Assembly (NCBI GenBank): GCA_963729445.1
Contig: CAVSNU010000003.1
Coordinates: 1,054,001 to 1,118,000 of the forward strand
Length of the DNA: 64,000 nucleotides
Reading direction: 5' to 3'
DNA from: JACCZH01 sp963729445
GTDB lineage: Bacteria; Chloroflexota; Chloroflexia; Thermomicrobiales; CFX8
The position numbers were made by a program, and so were the translations under genes. Below, piece after piece: positions 46,773 to 55,997 of this stretch (within the stretch, counting starts at the first letter, position 1; the number at the start of each line of letters is the position of its first letter). The notes under the pieces are model-generated. The model searched no databases and was not told the DNA's origin. It worked only from the letters and a program-made list of their open reading frames with translations.

Positions 46773-47690
46773 TCATCCCGCCCGGGAGTGGGAAACGGGC
46801 CCCTTCTCCACGTAGCAGCCCCGCGCTGCCATGCGGATCGGGACACACTTGCCCTGCACGCCGTGCGTCTGGGCGGCACTTACCATCGCCTGGCCGATGT
46901 GCTCTTCTTCCGCAGGCTGCGCAAACGCCAGCACCGTCGGGCCGGCTCCGGAGAGACACGCACCCAGCGCACCGGCAGCAATTGACGCCTCAATAACCGG
47001 CGCGAGGTGGGGGAAGAGCACCTCCCGGTAGGGCTGGTGGAGACGATCGTGCATCGACTCGCGCAAGAGATCCTCGCGCTGCTCCCGCAAGGCCAGAGCC
47101 AGCAACGCGCTCCGGCTGATATTGGCAACGGCGTCCCCCAGCGGAATGTGCGTCGGCAACACCGCCCGCGCAGCATGGGTAAAGGCGGCTGAGTCCGGGA
47201 TAAAGAGCACCGGCGACCAGGGCATACTCGAGGTCAGCGCCTCGGCAATGAACCCCTCGCCGGCCGGCGTCGCCACGGTGACGCCACCCAGCACCGCGGC
47301 CGACACGTTATCGGCGTGGCCTTCCATCCCGCCAGCGATATCGATGATCGTCCGGTTCGAGAGCTCGCCGCCGGCCAGCACGCCGGCCACCTGAACACCG
47401 GCCACGATGGCCGCCGCCGAGGAACCTAACCCCCTGGCGATGGGAATGTCACTCGTCACGCGCACTTCGCAACCCGGCAGGCTGATCCCGAGATGGTTGG
47501 CGGTGACACGCATGGCGTCGAGCATCAGATTCCCGCCGCCGAGCAGGTCCGGCGAACCGGCGTCGACGATGTCGCTCCCACCGGACACCTGCACGTCGAC
47601 GCGCGTCCAGAGGTCAAGGGCAATCGCCAGGCAGTCGAACCCCGGCCCCAGATTCGCCGACGATGCCGGGGCCAGCACGCTAAAGAACAT
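46773..47690 (-). CDS. thrB: Homoserine kinase
   Basis: A 305-residue GHMP kinase that phosphorylates homoserine for threonine synthesis. The N-terminus VLAPASSANLGPGFDCLAIA is typical, the ATP loop is PIARGLGSSAAAIVAGV, and the C-terminal motif is GACLSGAGPTVLAFA. The ATG at 47690 overlaps the end of thrC by 11 bases, so it is translationally coupled to it. Cytoplasmic. Confidence 0.95.
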   Translation of the reverse strand: MFFSVLAPASSANLGPGFDCLAIALDLWTRVDVQVSGGSDIVDAGSPDLLGGGNLMLDAMRVTANHLGISLPGCEVRVTSDIPIARGLGSSAAAIVAGVQVAGVLAGGELSNRTIIDIAGGMEGHADNVSAAVLGGVTVATPAGEGFIAEALTSSMPWSPVLFIPDSAAFTHAARAVLPTHIPLGDAVANISRSALLALALREQREDLLRESMHDRLHQPYREVLFPHLAPVIEASIAAGALGACLSGAGPTVLAFAQPAEEEHIGQAMVSAAQTHGVQGKCVPIRMAARGCYVEKGPVSHSRAG

Positions 47691-48930
47691 CGGCCATGAC
47701 CCGGTCCAGCGCGTCGAGTGTCGCATCGATCACGATCGGCCGGTTCGCGCCCGGCAGCGCTTCGTCGCCCAGGTGGTAGGAGACGACGGCATCGCTGTCC
47801 TTCAGCAGATGACCGGTCAGATAGGTCAGCACGCGCTCGCCCGGCTGGATCGTGCCCTCGTTGACCAGCCGCTTGATACCGGCCAGTCCCGCAGCGGAAG
47901 CCGGCTCGCACCCGATGCCGACTCGGTCAATCAGCGCCTTGGCCGCCATGATCTCGCGATCGCAGACCGCTGTCACCACACCCTCGGTGTCGCGGATCAC
48001 TTCTCGCGCTTTGGTGTAGTTGACGGGATCACCGATGCGAATGGCGCTCGCGACGGTGTCGGCAGAGGTCGGTGTGTAGTTCTCAAACTTCGTCTGGTAC
48101 GCGGTATAGAAGGGAGAGGCGCCCTCGGCTTGTACCACGGCCACCCGCGGCATGACGTCGATCAGACCTGCCGCCAGGCTCTCTTTCAGGACCTTGCCGA
48201 GCGCGCTGGTGTTGCCCAGATTACCCCCTGGCACGACGACCCAGTCGGGCGTCTGCCACTTGAGCTGCTGGAGCGCTTCAAGAAAGATCGACTTCTGGCC
48301 TTCCAGACGGAACGGGTTGAGCGAGTTCAGCAGATACAGCCCGTAACGGGCAGAAGCCTCACGCACCATACCCATGGCAGCATCGAAATCTCCGCGGACC
48401 TGAATGATCTTCGCGCCGTAGGCGATGGTCTGCGAGAGTTTGGCGATCGTAACTTTGCCCTCGGGGATGAAGACGACCGACGGAAGGCCGGCGCTGGCGG
48501 CGTAGGCCGCGACGGATGCGCTGGTGTTGCCGGTCGAGGCGCAGGCAACGACGTTCGCCCCGATCCAGCGGGCATGGCTCACGCCGACCGTCATGCCGCG
48601 ATCCTTGAAGGAGCCGCTCGGGTTCTCACCCTCATGCTTGAACCAGACATCCACGCCGGCCTCGTCGCTCAACGCCTGCTCGTAGTAGAGATTGGTGTTG
48701 CCCTCCGGCTTTGAGACGATCGCCTCATCCGGGAAGCTCGGCATCAGCTCGCGATAGCGCCAGACACCCGAGCGCAACGGATGGTCGAGCGCTCCCAGCC
48801 GCGCGTCCAGCGTCTCCCGGGTGATCGTTACCGGGTCCAGCTCGACCTCCAGCAACCCACCTTGGCTATCACTCATCCGCAGCTCATCAGCCGGGAACGT
48901 CTCCCCGTTCGAGATCGATCGCAGTCTCAC
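47680..48930 (-). CDS. thrC: Threonine synthase
   Basis: A 416-residue PLP enzyme converting O-phosphohomoserine to threonine. PLP lysine region: FKHEGENPSGSFKDRGMTV. Glycine loop: VACASTGNTSASVAAYAASAG. C-terminal DREIMAAKALIDRVGIGCEPASAAGLAG follows in two pieces. The start is GTG at 48930 after TTGGAGGAGTA, not the longer frame to 49008. thrC-thrB form a two-gene operon; asd and hom are not in the window. The substrate of thrB's product is used here directly. Confidence 0.94.
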   Translation of the reverse strand: MRLRSISNGETFPADELRMSDSQGGLLEVELDPVTITRETLDARLGALDHPLRSGVWRYRELMPSFPDEAIVSKPEGNTNLYYEQALSDEAGVDVWFKHEGENPSGSFKDRGMTVGVSHARWIGANVVACASTGNTSASVAAYAASAGLPSVVFIPEGKVTIAKLSQTIAYGAKIIQVRGDFDAAMGMVREASARYGLYLLNSLNPFRLEGQKSIFLEALQQLKWQTPDWVVVPGGNLGNTSALGKVLKESLAAGLIDVMPRVAVVQAEGASPFYTAYQTKFENYTPTSADTVASAIRIGDPVNYTKAREVIRDTEGVVTAVCDREIMAAKALIDRVGIGCEPASAAGLAGIKRLVNEGTIQPGERVLTYLTGHLLKDSDAVVSYHLGDEALPGANRPIVIDATLDALDRVMADVL

Positions 48931-49019
48931 TACTCCTCCAACTCCCCTGGCACTCCATCTCAGGCGTCCGCTCTGCGCAAGGATCACAACACGTTCGTAG
49001 CGACACAATTATGAGTTTG

Positions 49020-49190
49020 TCCTGATTGATCCGCTCATTAGGAACGCGTAGCGGCGCAATTCATTACGCCCTCTCCGGCGCCCGAGCGGCCAAGCAAGGC
49101 GCAATGAATTGCGCCGCTACGCAGACGAGGGCCGCTTCCCATGATCGGAGCTCGTAGTCTACGGCCATCACTCATTGCGCCCATACGCTG
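49020..49190. repeat. Intergenic GCGCAAT hairpin repeat, copy 3
   Basis: Opens with the boundary sequence in reverse (TTGTCCTGATTGATCCGC at about 49017) and holds GTAGCGGCGCAATTCATTAC, AAGGCGCAATGAATTGCGCC and a decayed CATTGCGCCCATACGC. It lies between thrC and the peptide ABC operon. Confidence 0.8.
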
Positions 49191-49284
49191 AAAAAAAGGT
49201 GTCCCCCTCATTCATCGGATGAAGCCGGACAATCTCACGATGATCCTCCGTCCGGCCACGCCCTGCTCTTCGCAGCATTGTGCC

Positions 49285-49330
49285 AGACAGGACAAAGGCC
49301 CGCTGCTCTCGGCGGGCCTTTGTCCTGTCT
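49285..49330 (-). terminator. Terminator of the peptide ABC permease genes
   Basis: A 19-bp perfect stem (49285-49303 with 49312-49330; core GGACAAAGGCCCGC/GCGGGCCTTTGTCC) around an 8-base loop, 20 bases after the permease stop. The strongest hairpin in the region; it would end minus-strand transcription. Confidence 0.75.
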
Positions 49331-49349
49331 GTTGCAAAGCAGCAACGAT

Positions 49350-50336
49350 TTACATCGTCCGGCGCGGGTCGAATGCGTCTCGCAGGCCGTCACCGATGTA
49401 GTTGATCGACAACACTGCCAGGAAGATCGCCAGACCTGGGAAGATCACAAACCAGGCCGCGAAGTCCATGTAGTTCCGGCCGTCAAACAGCAGCCGGCCC
49501 CAGGTCGGAGAATCCGGCGGGAACCCGAGACCCAGGAAGGACAGCGACGACTCGGTAATGATCGCGCTACCAATACCAATCGTCGCGGCCACGATAACCG
49601 GACCGATCGTGTTGGGCAGGATGTGCCGGAAGATGATCGACGAGCGCGATGCCCCGATGCAGTATGCGGCCTCGATAAACTCCTTCTCCTTCACAGAGAG
49701 GAACGAAGCACGCACCAGCCGGGCCACGGGCATCCAGCTGAGCACACCAATCAATCCAACGACCAGGATGAACGGTCCAAGCGTTTGGCCAAATCTGTCA
49801 ATCAGCGAGTCTTTGAACAGGTAGCTGCACAGCAGCAGCAGCGGGAGAATCGGCAGCGAGATCGCCATGTCGGTAAAGCGCATCAGTGACGAATCGATGA
49901 TGCCGCCAAAGAAACCGGACGCGGCGCCAATGAGGGTGCCGAGCGAGATCGCGATCACGACCGCCACGATACCCACCGAGAGTGACACCCGGCCACCCCA
50001 GAAGACGCGCGCCATGATGTCGCGCCCCAGGTCGTCGGTGCCAAACGGATGATCCAGCGATGGCCCCTTCGTGGACATGGTGAAATCAATCTCCGTCTGA
50101 CCCCATACAAACGGTCCCAGGGCCGTAAGGAGTATCAACGTCCCCATCACGAATGTGCCGAGCAACGCCAACCTGTGCCTGCGAAAGGTGCGCCAGGCGT
50201 CGCTCCACAACGAGCGCGACTTCTTGGACGCCAGGCTCCCCATCGCCGTTGTCGGGCTGGCTGCTGGCTGCTGGGTTCGTGTTTCGCTTGCTTCTGCCAC
50301 TCTACTATTCCTAATCCTTCGTCTCAGCTGTGACAT
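49350..50336 (-). CDS. Peptide-type ABC permease, DppC-like
   Basis: A 328-residue membrane subunit with a long polar N-terminus (about 45 residues), a first helix LALLGTFVMGTLILLTALGP, the family signature HPFGTDDLGRDIMARVFWGG, the EAA loop EFIEAAYCIGASRSSIIFRH and C-terminal ESSLSFLGLGFPPDSPTWG. It pairs with the DppB-like gene 16 bases upstream to import a peptide-like solute bound by the nearby SBP5 lipoproteins. No ATPase gene is adjacent. Confidence 0.93.
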   Translation of the reverse strand: MSQLRRRIRNSRVAEASETRTQQPAASPTTAMGSLASKKSRSLWSDAWRTFRRHRLALLGTFVMGTLILLTALGPFVWGQTEIDFTMSTKGPSLDHPFGTDDLGRDIMARVFWGGRVSLSVGIVAVVIAISLGTLIGAASGFFGGIIDSSLMRFTDMAISLPILPLLLLCSYLFKDSLIDRFGQTLGPFILVVGLIGVLSWMPVARLVRASFLSVKEKEFIEAAYCIGASRSSIIFRHILPNTIGPVIVAATIGIGSAIITESSLSFLGLGFPPDSPTWGRLLFDGRNYMDFAAWFVIFPGLAIFLAVLSINYIGDGLRDAFDPRRTM

Positions 50337-50352
50337 TTACTACAAAATTGTG

Positions 50353-51312
50353 TTAGGAGTACTTGATTCTTGGATCCAACACACCGTAGAGCACATCAGC
50401 TATCAGATTGAAAATCACAACAAGAATCGAGAACAGGAACGTCAATGTCATCACAACGGGCGTATCGTTGTTTTGGATTGACTCAATGAGCAGCCGGCCG
50501 AGCCCTGGAATACTAAACACCTGCTCTGTAATCACCGCTCCCGTGATAACACCCGGAACCTGAAGCGCAATGATGGTCACCACTGGAATGAGCGCGTTGC
50601 GCAGCACGTGCCCGTTGATGACCTTGGCTTCGCGTAGTCCCTTGGCGCGAGCGGTACGCACATAATCCTGGTGCAGGTTCTCCAGCATCGATGCGCGCAC
50701 AAACCGGGTCAGCGTGGCCCCGGAGAACAGGCCAAGTACCATGATCGGCATGATGGACTGCTTGAGCTGGGCAATGATCAGATCACCCCCAGTCTCGGTT
50801 AAGGTCGTTCTATAGATCGACGGTAACCAGCCCAAATTGACGCTAAATAATAATATGAGCAGTAGTCCCGAGAAGAAGGTGGGGATCGAGAACCCGAAGA
50901 AGGCCATCGTCGTGGAAACCTGGTCGAAGAGTGAATATTGCTTGACGGCTGACAGGACCCCGATTGGAATGGCGATCAGAACACCAAGGATGAGCGCCGT
51001 GCCACTGATCCAGAGCGTGGTGGGCAGGCGTTGCTTGAGGGAATCGATGACGGGGGCGCGCGTCCGGAACGAGACGCCAAAACTCCCGGTTGCCATTTCG
51101 CGGAACCACTTGCCATACCGCACCGGGATCGGGTCATCCAGGCCAAGGTCTGCGCGTAGCTTCTGTCTCAGCTCAATCGGCACCGCGTCATTCAAGGCAA
51201 GGTCTGACAGCGGATCACCCGGCGCGAGCGCAAGAATAGAGAAGATGATCAAGCTGATTGCGAATAACGTCGGAATCGCCGTGAGTAACCGGCGAACGAT
51301 GTAACGTCCCAT
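50353..51312 (-). CDS. Peptide-type ABC permease, DppB-like
   Basis: 319 residues with the DppB start (YIVRRLLTAIPTLFAISLII), the LAPGDPLSDLALNDAV loop, six helices, the EAA loop QDYVRTARAKGLREAKVINGHVLRN in two pieces, and ITEQVFSIPGLGRLLIESI. It is the first permease of the pair, and SBP1 lies 362 bases upstream beyond a terminator-like hairpin. Confidence 0.93.
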   Translation of the reverse strand: MGRYIVRRLLTAIPTLFAISLIIFSILALAPGDPLSDLALNDAVPIELRQKLRADLGLDDPIPVRYGKWFREMATGSFGVSFRTRAPVIDSLKQRLPTTLWISGTALILGVLIAIPIGVLSAVKQYSLFDQVSTTMAFFGFSIPTFFSGLLLILLFSVNLGWLPSIYRTTLTETGGDLIIAQLKQSIMPIMVLGLFSGATLTRFVRASMLENLHQDYVRTARAKGLREAKVINGHVLRNALIPVVTIIALQVPGVITGAVITEQVFSIPGLGRLLIESIQNNDTPVVMTLTFLFSILVVIFNLIADVLYGVLDPRIKYS

Positions 51313-51617
51313 CCCACCTGCTTTCGGTCTTCCGGCCGACCAGCCGGACTATACGAAGAATTCTCCCGATAAAGAGGGCAATACAGTTGCACTCTTTTTG
51401 GCGTTCCCAGATGCCACGGTAGTGAGACTGTTGGTGTCAAGTATTCGCGTTGGTCAGTCTGTTGCGGGGAATCATAGCATTAGAATAAACACTGGGTCCA
51501 CAACACGCTTCATACATCTCGCTGATGGATCTTCGGTACGCGAATCTGAGACGTGTAACGCTGCGCTCCGAAAGCACGCTGCCGCTCACCCGAATGGCGA
51601 CGCTGGCCGCGAGTGAA

Positions 51618-51653
51618 CGGTACCCCGGCCGGATCTCTCCAGCCGGGATACCG
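51618..51653 (-). terminator. Hairpin after SBP gene 1
   Basis: CGGTACCCCGGC (51618-51629) with GCCGGGATACCG (51642-51653), one mismatch, 22 bases after the SBP1 stop. It would reduce read-through from the binding-protein gene into the permeases, a usual way to obtain excess binding protein. Confidence 0.6.
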
Positions 51654-51674
51654 CCACGAGTGAAGGGCCGTGAA

Positions 51675-53566
51675 CTACTCGTTCAGGGTCCAGTCCTTGA
51701 GCTGCGGCATCGGGTTGTACTGCCAGATGTAGTTCGTGTGGCCGGCGATGCGATTGCTCTTGGCCGCCTTTGTCGCCGTCCGCACAACGGTCATCTCGAC
51801 GACGTCCTCCCAGACCTTCTCGGTGATCTGGTGGATCAGCTCGACCTGGCGGTCCGGGTCCAGCGTGCCCTTGAGCTCGTCGTGCCACTCATCGATCTCA
51901 GGGTTCTGGTAGCGGGTGTAGTTCTCAAGCGACCAGCTGTTGGCCTTGGCCGCGACAGTGTCCGAGCGCCAGCGCTCGCAGTACGAGATCGGCAGCGGGC
52001 TTGACGGACCGGTCGTGAACATCTCCAGGTCGGCGTAGAAGTGGCTGGTGGTATCGGGGTTGCCGGCGTCACCGGAGAAGTAGACGCTGGCCTCCACCAC
52101 CTTCAGCTCGACCGTGAAGCCCAGCTTCTCCCACTCGGCCTTTTGAATCTCCTGGTTGCGCTGGCGCACGGGGCTGTTGGAGGTCTGGAAGAGCAACTCC
52201 CCGCCGGTGAAGCCGGCCTCGTCGAGGAGTGCCTGGGCGGCTTCCGGATCGTACTCGTAGGTGATGTTCGGGCTGTTGTAGATCTCCGGTGCCGGGATGA
52301 GCGCGGCTGTTGCCTCGTCACCCTCGCCATAGAGCTGCTCCTTGATGATGTCCCGCGGGATGGTCAGGTCAAGCGCCTTGCGGATGCGCCGGTCGCTGAG
52401 GAGCGGGTGCGTGGTGCTCGGCTCGGAGAACGCGCCGTCAACCTCGGTACGTTGGGGTCGGCAAAGTTGATCAGAATACGCTCGTAGAACGTACCTGGGG
52501 TGATGCTCAGCTCGCCCTCGCCAGCGTCGACCAGCTGGTTGAGCACCTGCGGCTCGACGACCAGGTTCCAGGCCCAGTCCGCCTCTCCCGTCTGCAGGAC
52601 GGAGCGAGCGGCGCTGGCGGCGTCGCCGCCACCCTTCATCTCGACCGAGTCGAAGAAGGGCTTACCCTCTTCCCAATAGTCCATGAAGATCTCGTAGAGC
52701 ACCACGTCGCCGGGGCGGAAGTCGACCACCTTGTAGGGGCCGGTGCCGACCGGCATCAGGTTGGCCGGGGCGTTGCGGCCTTCGGCGCCCATGTAGTCCT
52801 TGTAGATGTGCTCGGGCAAGATCAAGCCGTTGTGCCCTCGGAAGGGATCGAACCAGAGTGGATCTGGGGACTTGAAGTTGACCTTCACGGTGTAGTCGTC
52901 AACAACCTCGACCGAGTCTACGTTGATGTATACACCGAGCGTCGTGGCCGAGTTACCCTCGGAGACGATCCAGTCGTAGGTGAACTTGACGTCGTCGGCG
53001 GTGAAGTCTTCACCGTCGTGCCACTTGACGCCCTCGCGGAGCTTCCAGATGACCCAGGTGCCGTCCTCGGCGAGCGTCTCGTTCTCGAGCGACGGATACT
53101 CAGTTGCAAGATAGAAGATGGGGTTGAGATCGTCGTCAAACTCGATCAGCGGCTCAAGGCAGACGCGCGAAGCGTGGTAGTCCTTGGTGCCCTGCGCCAG
53201 GTGCGGGTTGATAATCGTTGGGGCCTGCCAGTAGATCAGGCGGACCTGACCGCCCCCGCCACGCTGGCCGCCGCCGGAGCCGGCGTCGGCTGGTGTCTCG
53301 GTGTCACCACCGTCGGTTGCTTCCGTGGCATCGCCCTCAGCTTCCGGCTCCGCAGTCGCCTCACTGTCCGAACCCGTGGACGACGGGCTGGTGGGATCAG
53401 CGTCTGCTGTTTCCTCTTCGTCACCGCCACAGGCTGCAAGTAGTCCGGCGATCACCGGAGCACTCAGCCCCAGAGCCATGGCGCGCTTCAATACCAGACG
53501 CCGGCTCAGTTGACCTGCGAGCGCCTCTGCACGCAGTTTGTCGAACCCATTTTGCTCGAAAGACAC
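51675..53566 (-). CDS. SBP family 5 lipoprotein, tandem copy 1 (one frameshift)
   Basis: A Tat-type lipoprotein: RRLVLKRAMALGLSAPVIAG then LLAACGG, an acidic Thr/Ser/Glu linker and a GGGQRGGGGQ hinge, followed by the SBP5 domain (QAPTIINPHLAQGTKDYHAS, LREGVKWHDGEDFTADDVKF). The frame breaks near 52453 at NFADPN, where the other copies continue TEVDGAFSEPSTQHP; one missing base (or two extra) explains it. After that the protein continues intact to the shared end NPMPQLKDWTLNE. The start is GTG at 53566 with AAGGAGG. It is the copy nearest the permeases and may be dead or mis-sequenced. Confidence 0.85.
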
Positions 53567-53823
53567 TAATGATCCTCCTTGCCCTTCACGGGCAGCATTG
53601 TGCGCGGCAATCGCAAAATCACCACACGTTCCTTATAGCGAGGGCACCGAGTGCGGTCCGTCCTAACCGAGCGGCGCCACTGTCCAGGAAATCCTTTTTT
53701 TGGCCCGGACTCGGTGATCTTATCCTACGGAGCGAATCATCGCGACAGAAATGCGCAAGACCGGGGCATTTTATTCCGCAAGCCTACATAACGAACAGGT
53801 ACAGATGCGCTTTACGTCAAACA

Positions 53824-53857
53824 AATGCCCCGCCCGGAGAAGTCCCGGCGGGGCATT
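53824..53857 (-). terminator. Terminator after SBP gene 2
   Basis: AATGCCCCGCC (53824-53834) with GGCGGGGCATT (53847-53857), followed on the minus strand by TGTTTG. A good Rho-independent terminator 23 bases after the SBP2 stop. Confidence 0.7.
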
Positions 53858-53880
53858 GTTACAAGGGGTAGAATCCTGAG

Positions 53881-55812
53881 CTACTCGTTCAGGGTCCAGT
53901 CCTTGAGCTGCGGCATCGGGTTCGACTGCCAGATGTAGTTGGTGTGGCCGGCGATGCGATTGCTCTTTGCCGCCTTGGAGGCCTGGGTAACAACCGTCAT
54001 CTCGACGATGTCCTCGCGTACCTTCTCGGTGATCTGGTGGATCAGCTCGACCTGGCGATCCTTATCCAGCGTGCCCTTGAGCTCGTCGTGCCACTCGTCG
54101 ATCTCAGGGTTCTGGTAGCGGGTGTAGTTCGAGCCCGACCAGCTGTTGGCCTTGGACGCTACGTCGTCTGACCGCCAGCGCTCGATATAGTTGATCGGCA
54201 GCGGGCTGGACGGACCGGTGTTGTACATCTCCAGGTCAGCGTAGAAGTGGCTGGTCGTGTCCGGGTTACCAACGTCACCGGAGAAGTAGACGCTGGCCTC
54301 CACCACCTTCAGCTCGACCGTGAAGCCCAGCTTCTCAAGTTCAACCTTGTAAATCTCCTGACAGCGCTGGCGCACCGGGCTGTTGGAGGTCTGGAACACC
54401 AGGGTGTAGCCCGTAAAGCCGGCCTCGTCGACGAGCGCCTGGGCGGCTTCCGGATCGTATTCATAGGTGATGTTCGGGCTGTTGTAAATCTCCGGCGCCG
54501 GGATGAGCGCGGCGCTGGCCTCATCGCCCTCGCCGTAGAGCTGCTCCTTGATGATGTCCCGCGGAAGCACGAGATCCATTGCCTGACGCACGCGCAGGTC
54601 GCTAAACACCGGATGTTGGGTGCTGGGCTCGGAGAACGCGCCGTCAACCTCGGTGTTGGGGTCGGCAAAGTTGACGAGTATGCGCTCATATGAGGCGCCG
54701 GGCGTGATGCTCAGCTCGCCCTCGCCAGCGTCAAGCAGCTGCTTGAGCACCTGCGGCTCGACGACCAGGTTCCAGGCCCAGTCCGCCTCGCCCGTCTGCA
54801 GGACGGAGCGAGCCGCGCCGGCGGCGTCGCCGCCACCCTTCAGCTCGACCGAGTCGAAGAAGGGCTTGCCCTCTTCCCAGTAGTCCATGAAGATCTCATA
54901 CAGCACGACGTCGCCGGGGCGGAAGTCGACTACCTTGTAGGGGCCGGTGCCGACCGGCATGAGGTTGGCCGGGGCGTTGCGGCCCTCGGCGCCCATGTAG
55001 TCGGCGAACACATGCTCCGGCAGGATCAAGCCGTTGCTGCCGCGGAAGGGGTCGAACCAGACCGGGTCAGGTGTCTTGAAGTTGATCCGGACAGTGTAAT
55101 CGTCAACAACCTCGACGGAATCAATATTCATGTAGATACCCAGCGTGGTGGCGGAGTTACCTTCAGACGTGATCCAGTCGTAGGTGAACTTGACGTCGTC
55201 GGCGGTGAAGTCTTCGCCGTCGTGCCACTTGACGCCCTCGCGGAGCTTCCATTCGACCCAGGTGCCGTCCTCGGCCAACTGACCGTTCTCAACCGTCGGG
55301 TACGGCTCGACGGCCAGATAGAAGATCGGGTTCAAGTCGTCATCGAGCTCAAAGAGCGGCTCAAGACAGGCACGTGATGCGTGGTAGTCCTTGGTACCTT
55401 GTGCGATGTGGGGATTGATAATCGTTGGGGCCTGCCAGTAGATCAGGCGGATCTGCCCGCCGCCGCCACGCTGGCCGCCGCCGGAGCCAGCGTCGGCCGG
55501 CGTCTCGGCGTCACCACCGTCGGTCTCCCCGGTCGCGTCAGCGCCACCGGTTTCTTCAGTGGCGTCACCCCCGGCAGCCGGTTCGGTTGCCTCGTCCTCG
55601 GGGGCTTCGGTCGCCTGGCCGGCGGATGGCGGGCTGGTCGCCTCACTTGCCGCTGGCTCCTCCTCGTCGTCGCCACAGGCGGCGAGCAAGCCGGCAATTA
55701 CGGGTGCGCTGAGGCCCAGGGCCATGGCACGCTTCAGCACCATCCGCCGGCTGAGCACTCCCTCAAACACCTCGTCGCGCAGCTGATCGAGTCCAGTCCG
55801 TTCCAAAGACAC
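53881..55812 (-). CDS. SBP family 5 lipoprotein, tandem copy 2
   Basis: About 643 residues. SRRMVLKRAMALGLSAPVIA then GLLAACGDDEE give a Tat signal with lipobox. The linker is a long mix of Glu/Ala/Thr/Gly (GGDATEETGGADATGETDGG) and the SBP5 domain closely matches copies 1 and 3. The start is GTG at 55812 (VSLERTG) after AAGGAGCACCC. Between SBP2 and SBP3 the domain is nearly the same, with differences scattered (e.g. MNIDSVEVVDDYTVRINFKT against ENIESVEVVDDYTVTINFLT), so the duplication is not recent or gene conversion is partial. Binds an unknown peptide-like solute. Confidence 0.9.
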   Translation of the reverse strand: MSLERTGLDQLRDEVFEGVLSRRMVLKRAMALGLSAPVIAGLLAACGDDEEEPAASEATSPPSAGQATEAPEDEATEPAAGGDATEETGGADATGETDGGDAETPADAGSGGGQRGGGGQIRLIYWQAPTIINPHIAQGTKDYHASRACLEPLFELDDDLNPIFYLAVEPYPTVENGQLAEDGTWVEWKLREGVKWHDGEDFTADDVKFTYDWITSEGNSATTLGIYMNIDSVEVVDDYTVRINFKTPDPVWFDPFRGSNGLILPEHVFADYMGAEGRNAPANLMPVGTGPYKVVDFRPGDVVLYEIFMDYWEEGKPFFDSVELKGGGDAAGAARSVLQTGEADWAWNLVVEPQVLKQLLDAGEGELSITPGASYERILVNFADPNTEVDGAFSEPSTQHPVFSDLRVRQAMDLVLPRDIIKEQLYGEGDEASAALIPAPEIYNSPNITYEYDPEAAQALVDEAGFTGYTLVFQTSNSPVRQRCQEIYKVELEKLGFTVELKVVEASVYFSGDVGNPDTTSHFYADLEMYNTGPSSPLPINYIERWRSDDVASKANSWSGSNYTRYQNPEIDEWHDELKGTLDKDRQVELIHQITEKVREDIVEMTVVTQASKAAKSNRIAGHTNYIWQSNPMPQLKDWTLNE

Positions 55813-55939
55813 GGGTGCTCCTTCTCTTTCACCCATCATGGACGGAGTACGGCGCAGTGATGCAAAAATCCCCGATAGGGTGATATTGTTTTACAAACCT
55901 GCACACTAGAGTAGCTTAGATTGGATTTCGCGTCAAACA

Positions 55940-55973
55940 AACGGCCCGCCCGGATGTTTCCGGGCGGGTCGTT
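55940..55973 (-). terminator. Terminator after SBP gene 3
   Basis: AACGGCCCGCCCGG (55940-55953) with CCGGGCGGGTCGTT (55960-55973), a 14-bp stem with one G-T pair, followed on the minus strand by TGTTTGACG, the same tail as after SBP2. Confidence 0.7.
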
Positions 55974-55997
55974 CGATTCGAAACAGAAGAGCAAGGA

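Noticed and set aside
47407..48714. 435-codon plus-strand frame opposite thrC and thrB
   Set aside because: Spans two convincing genes in antisense and has no recognisable domain.
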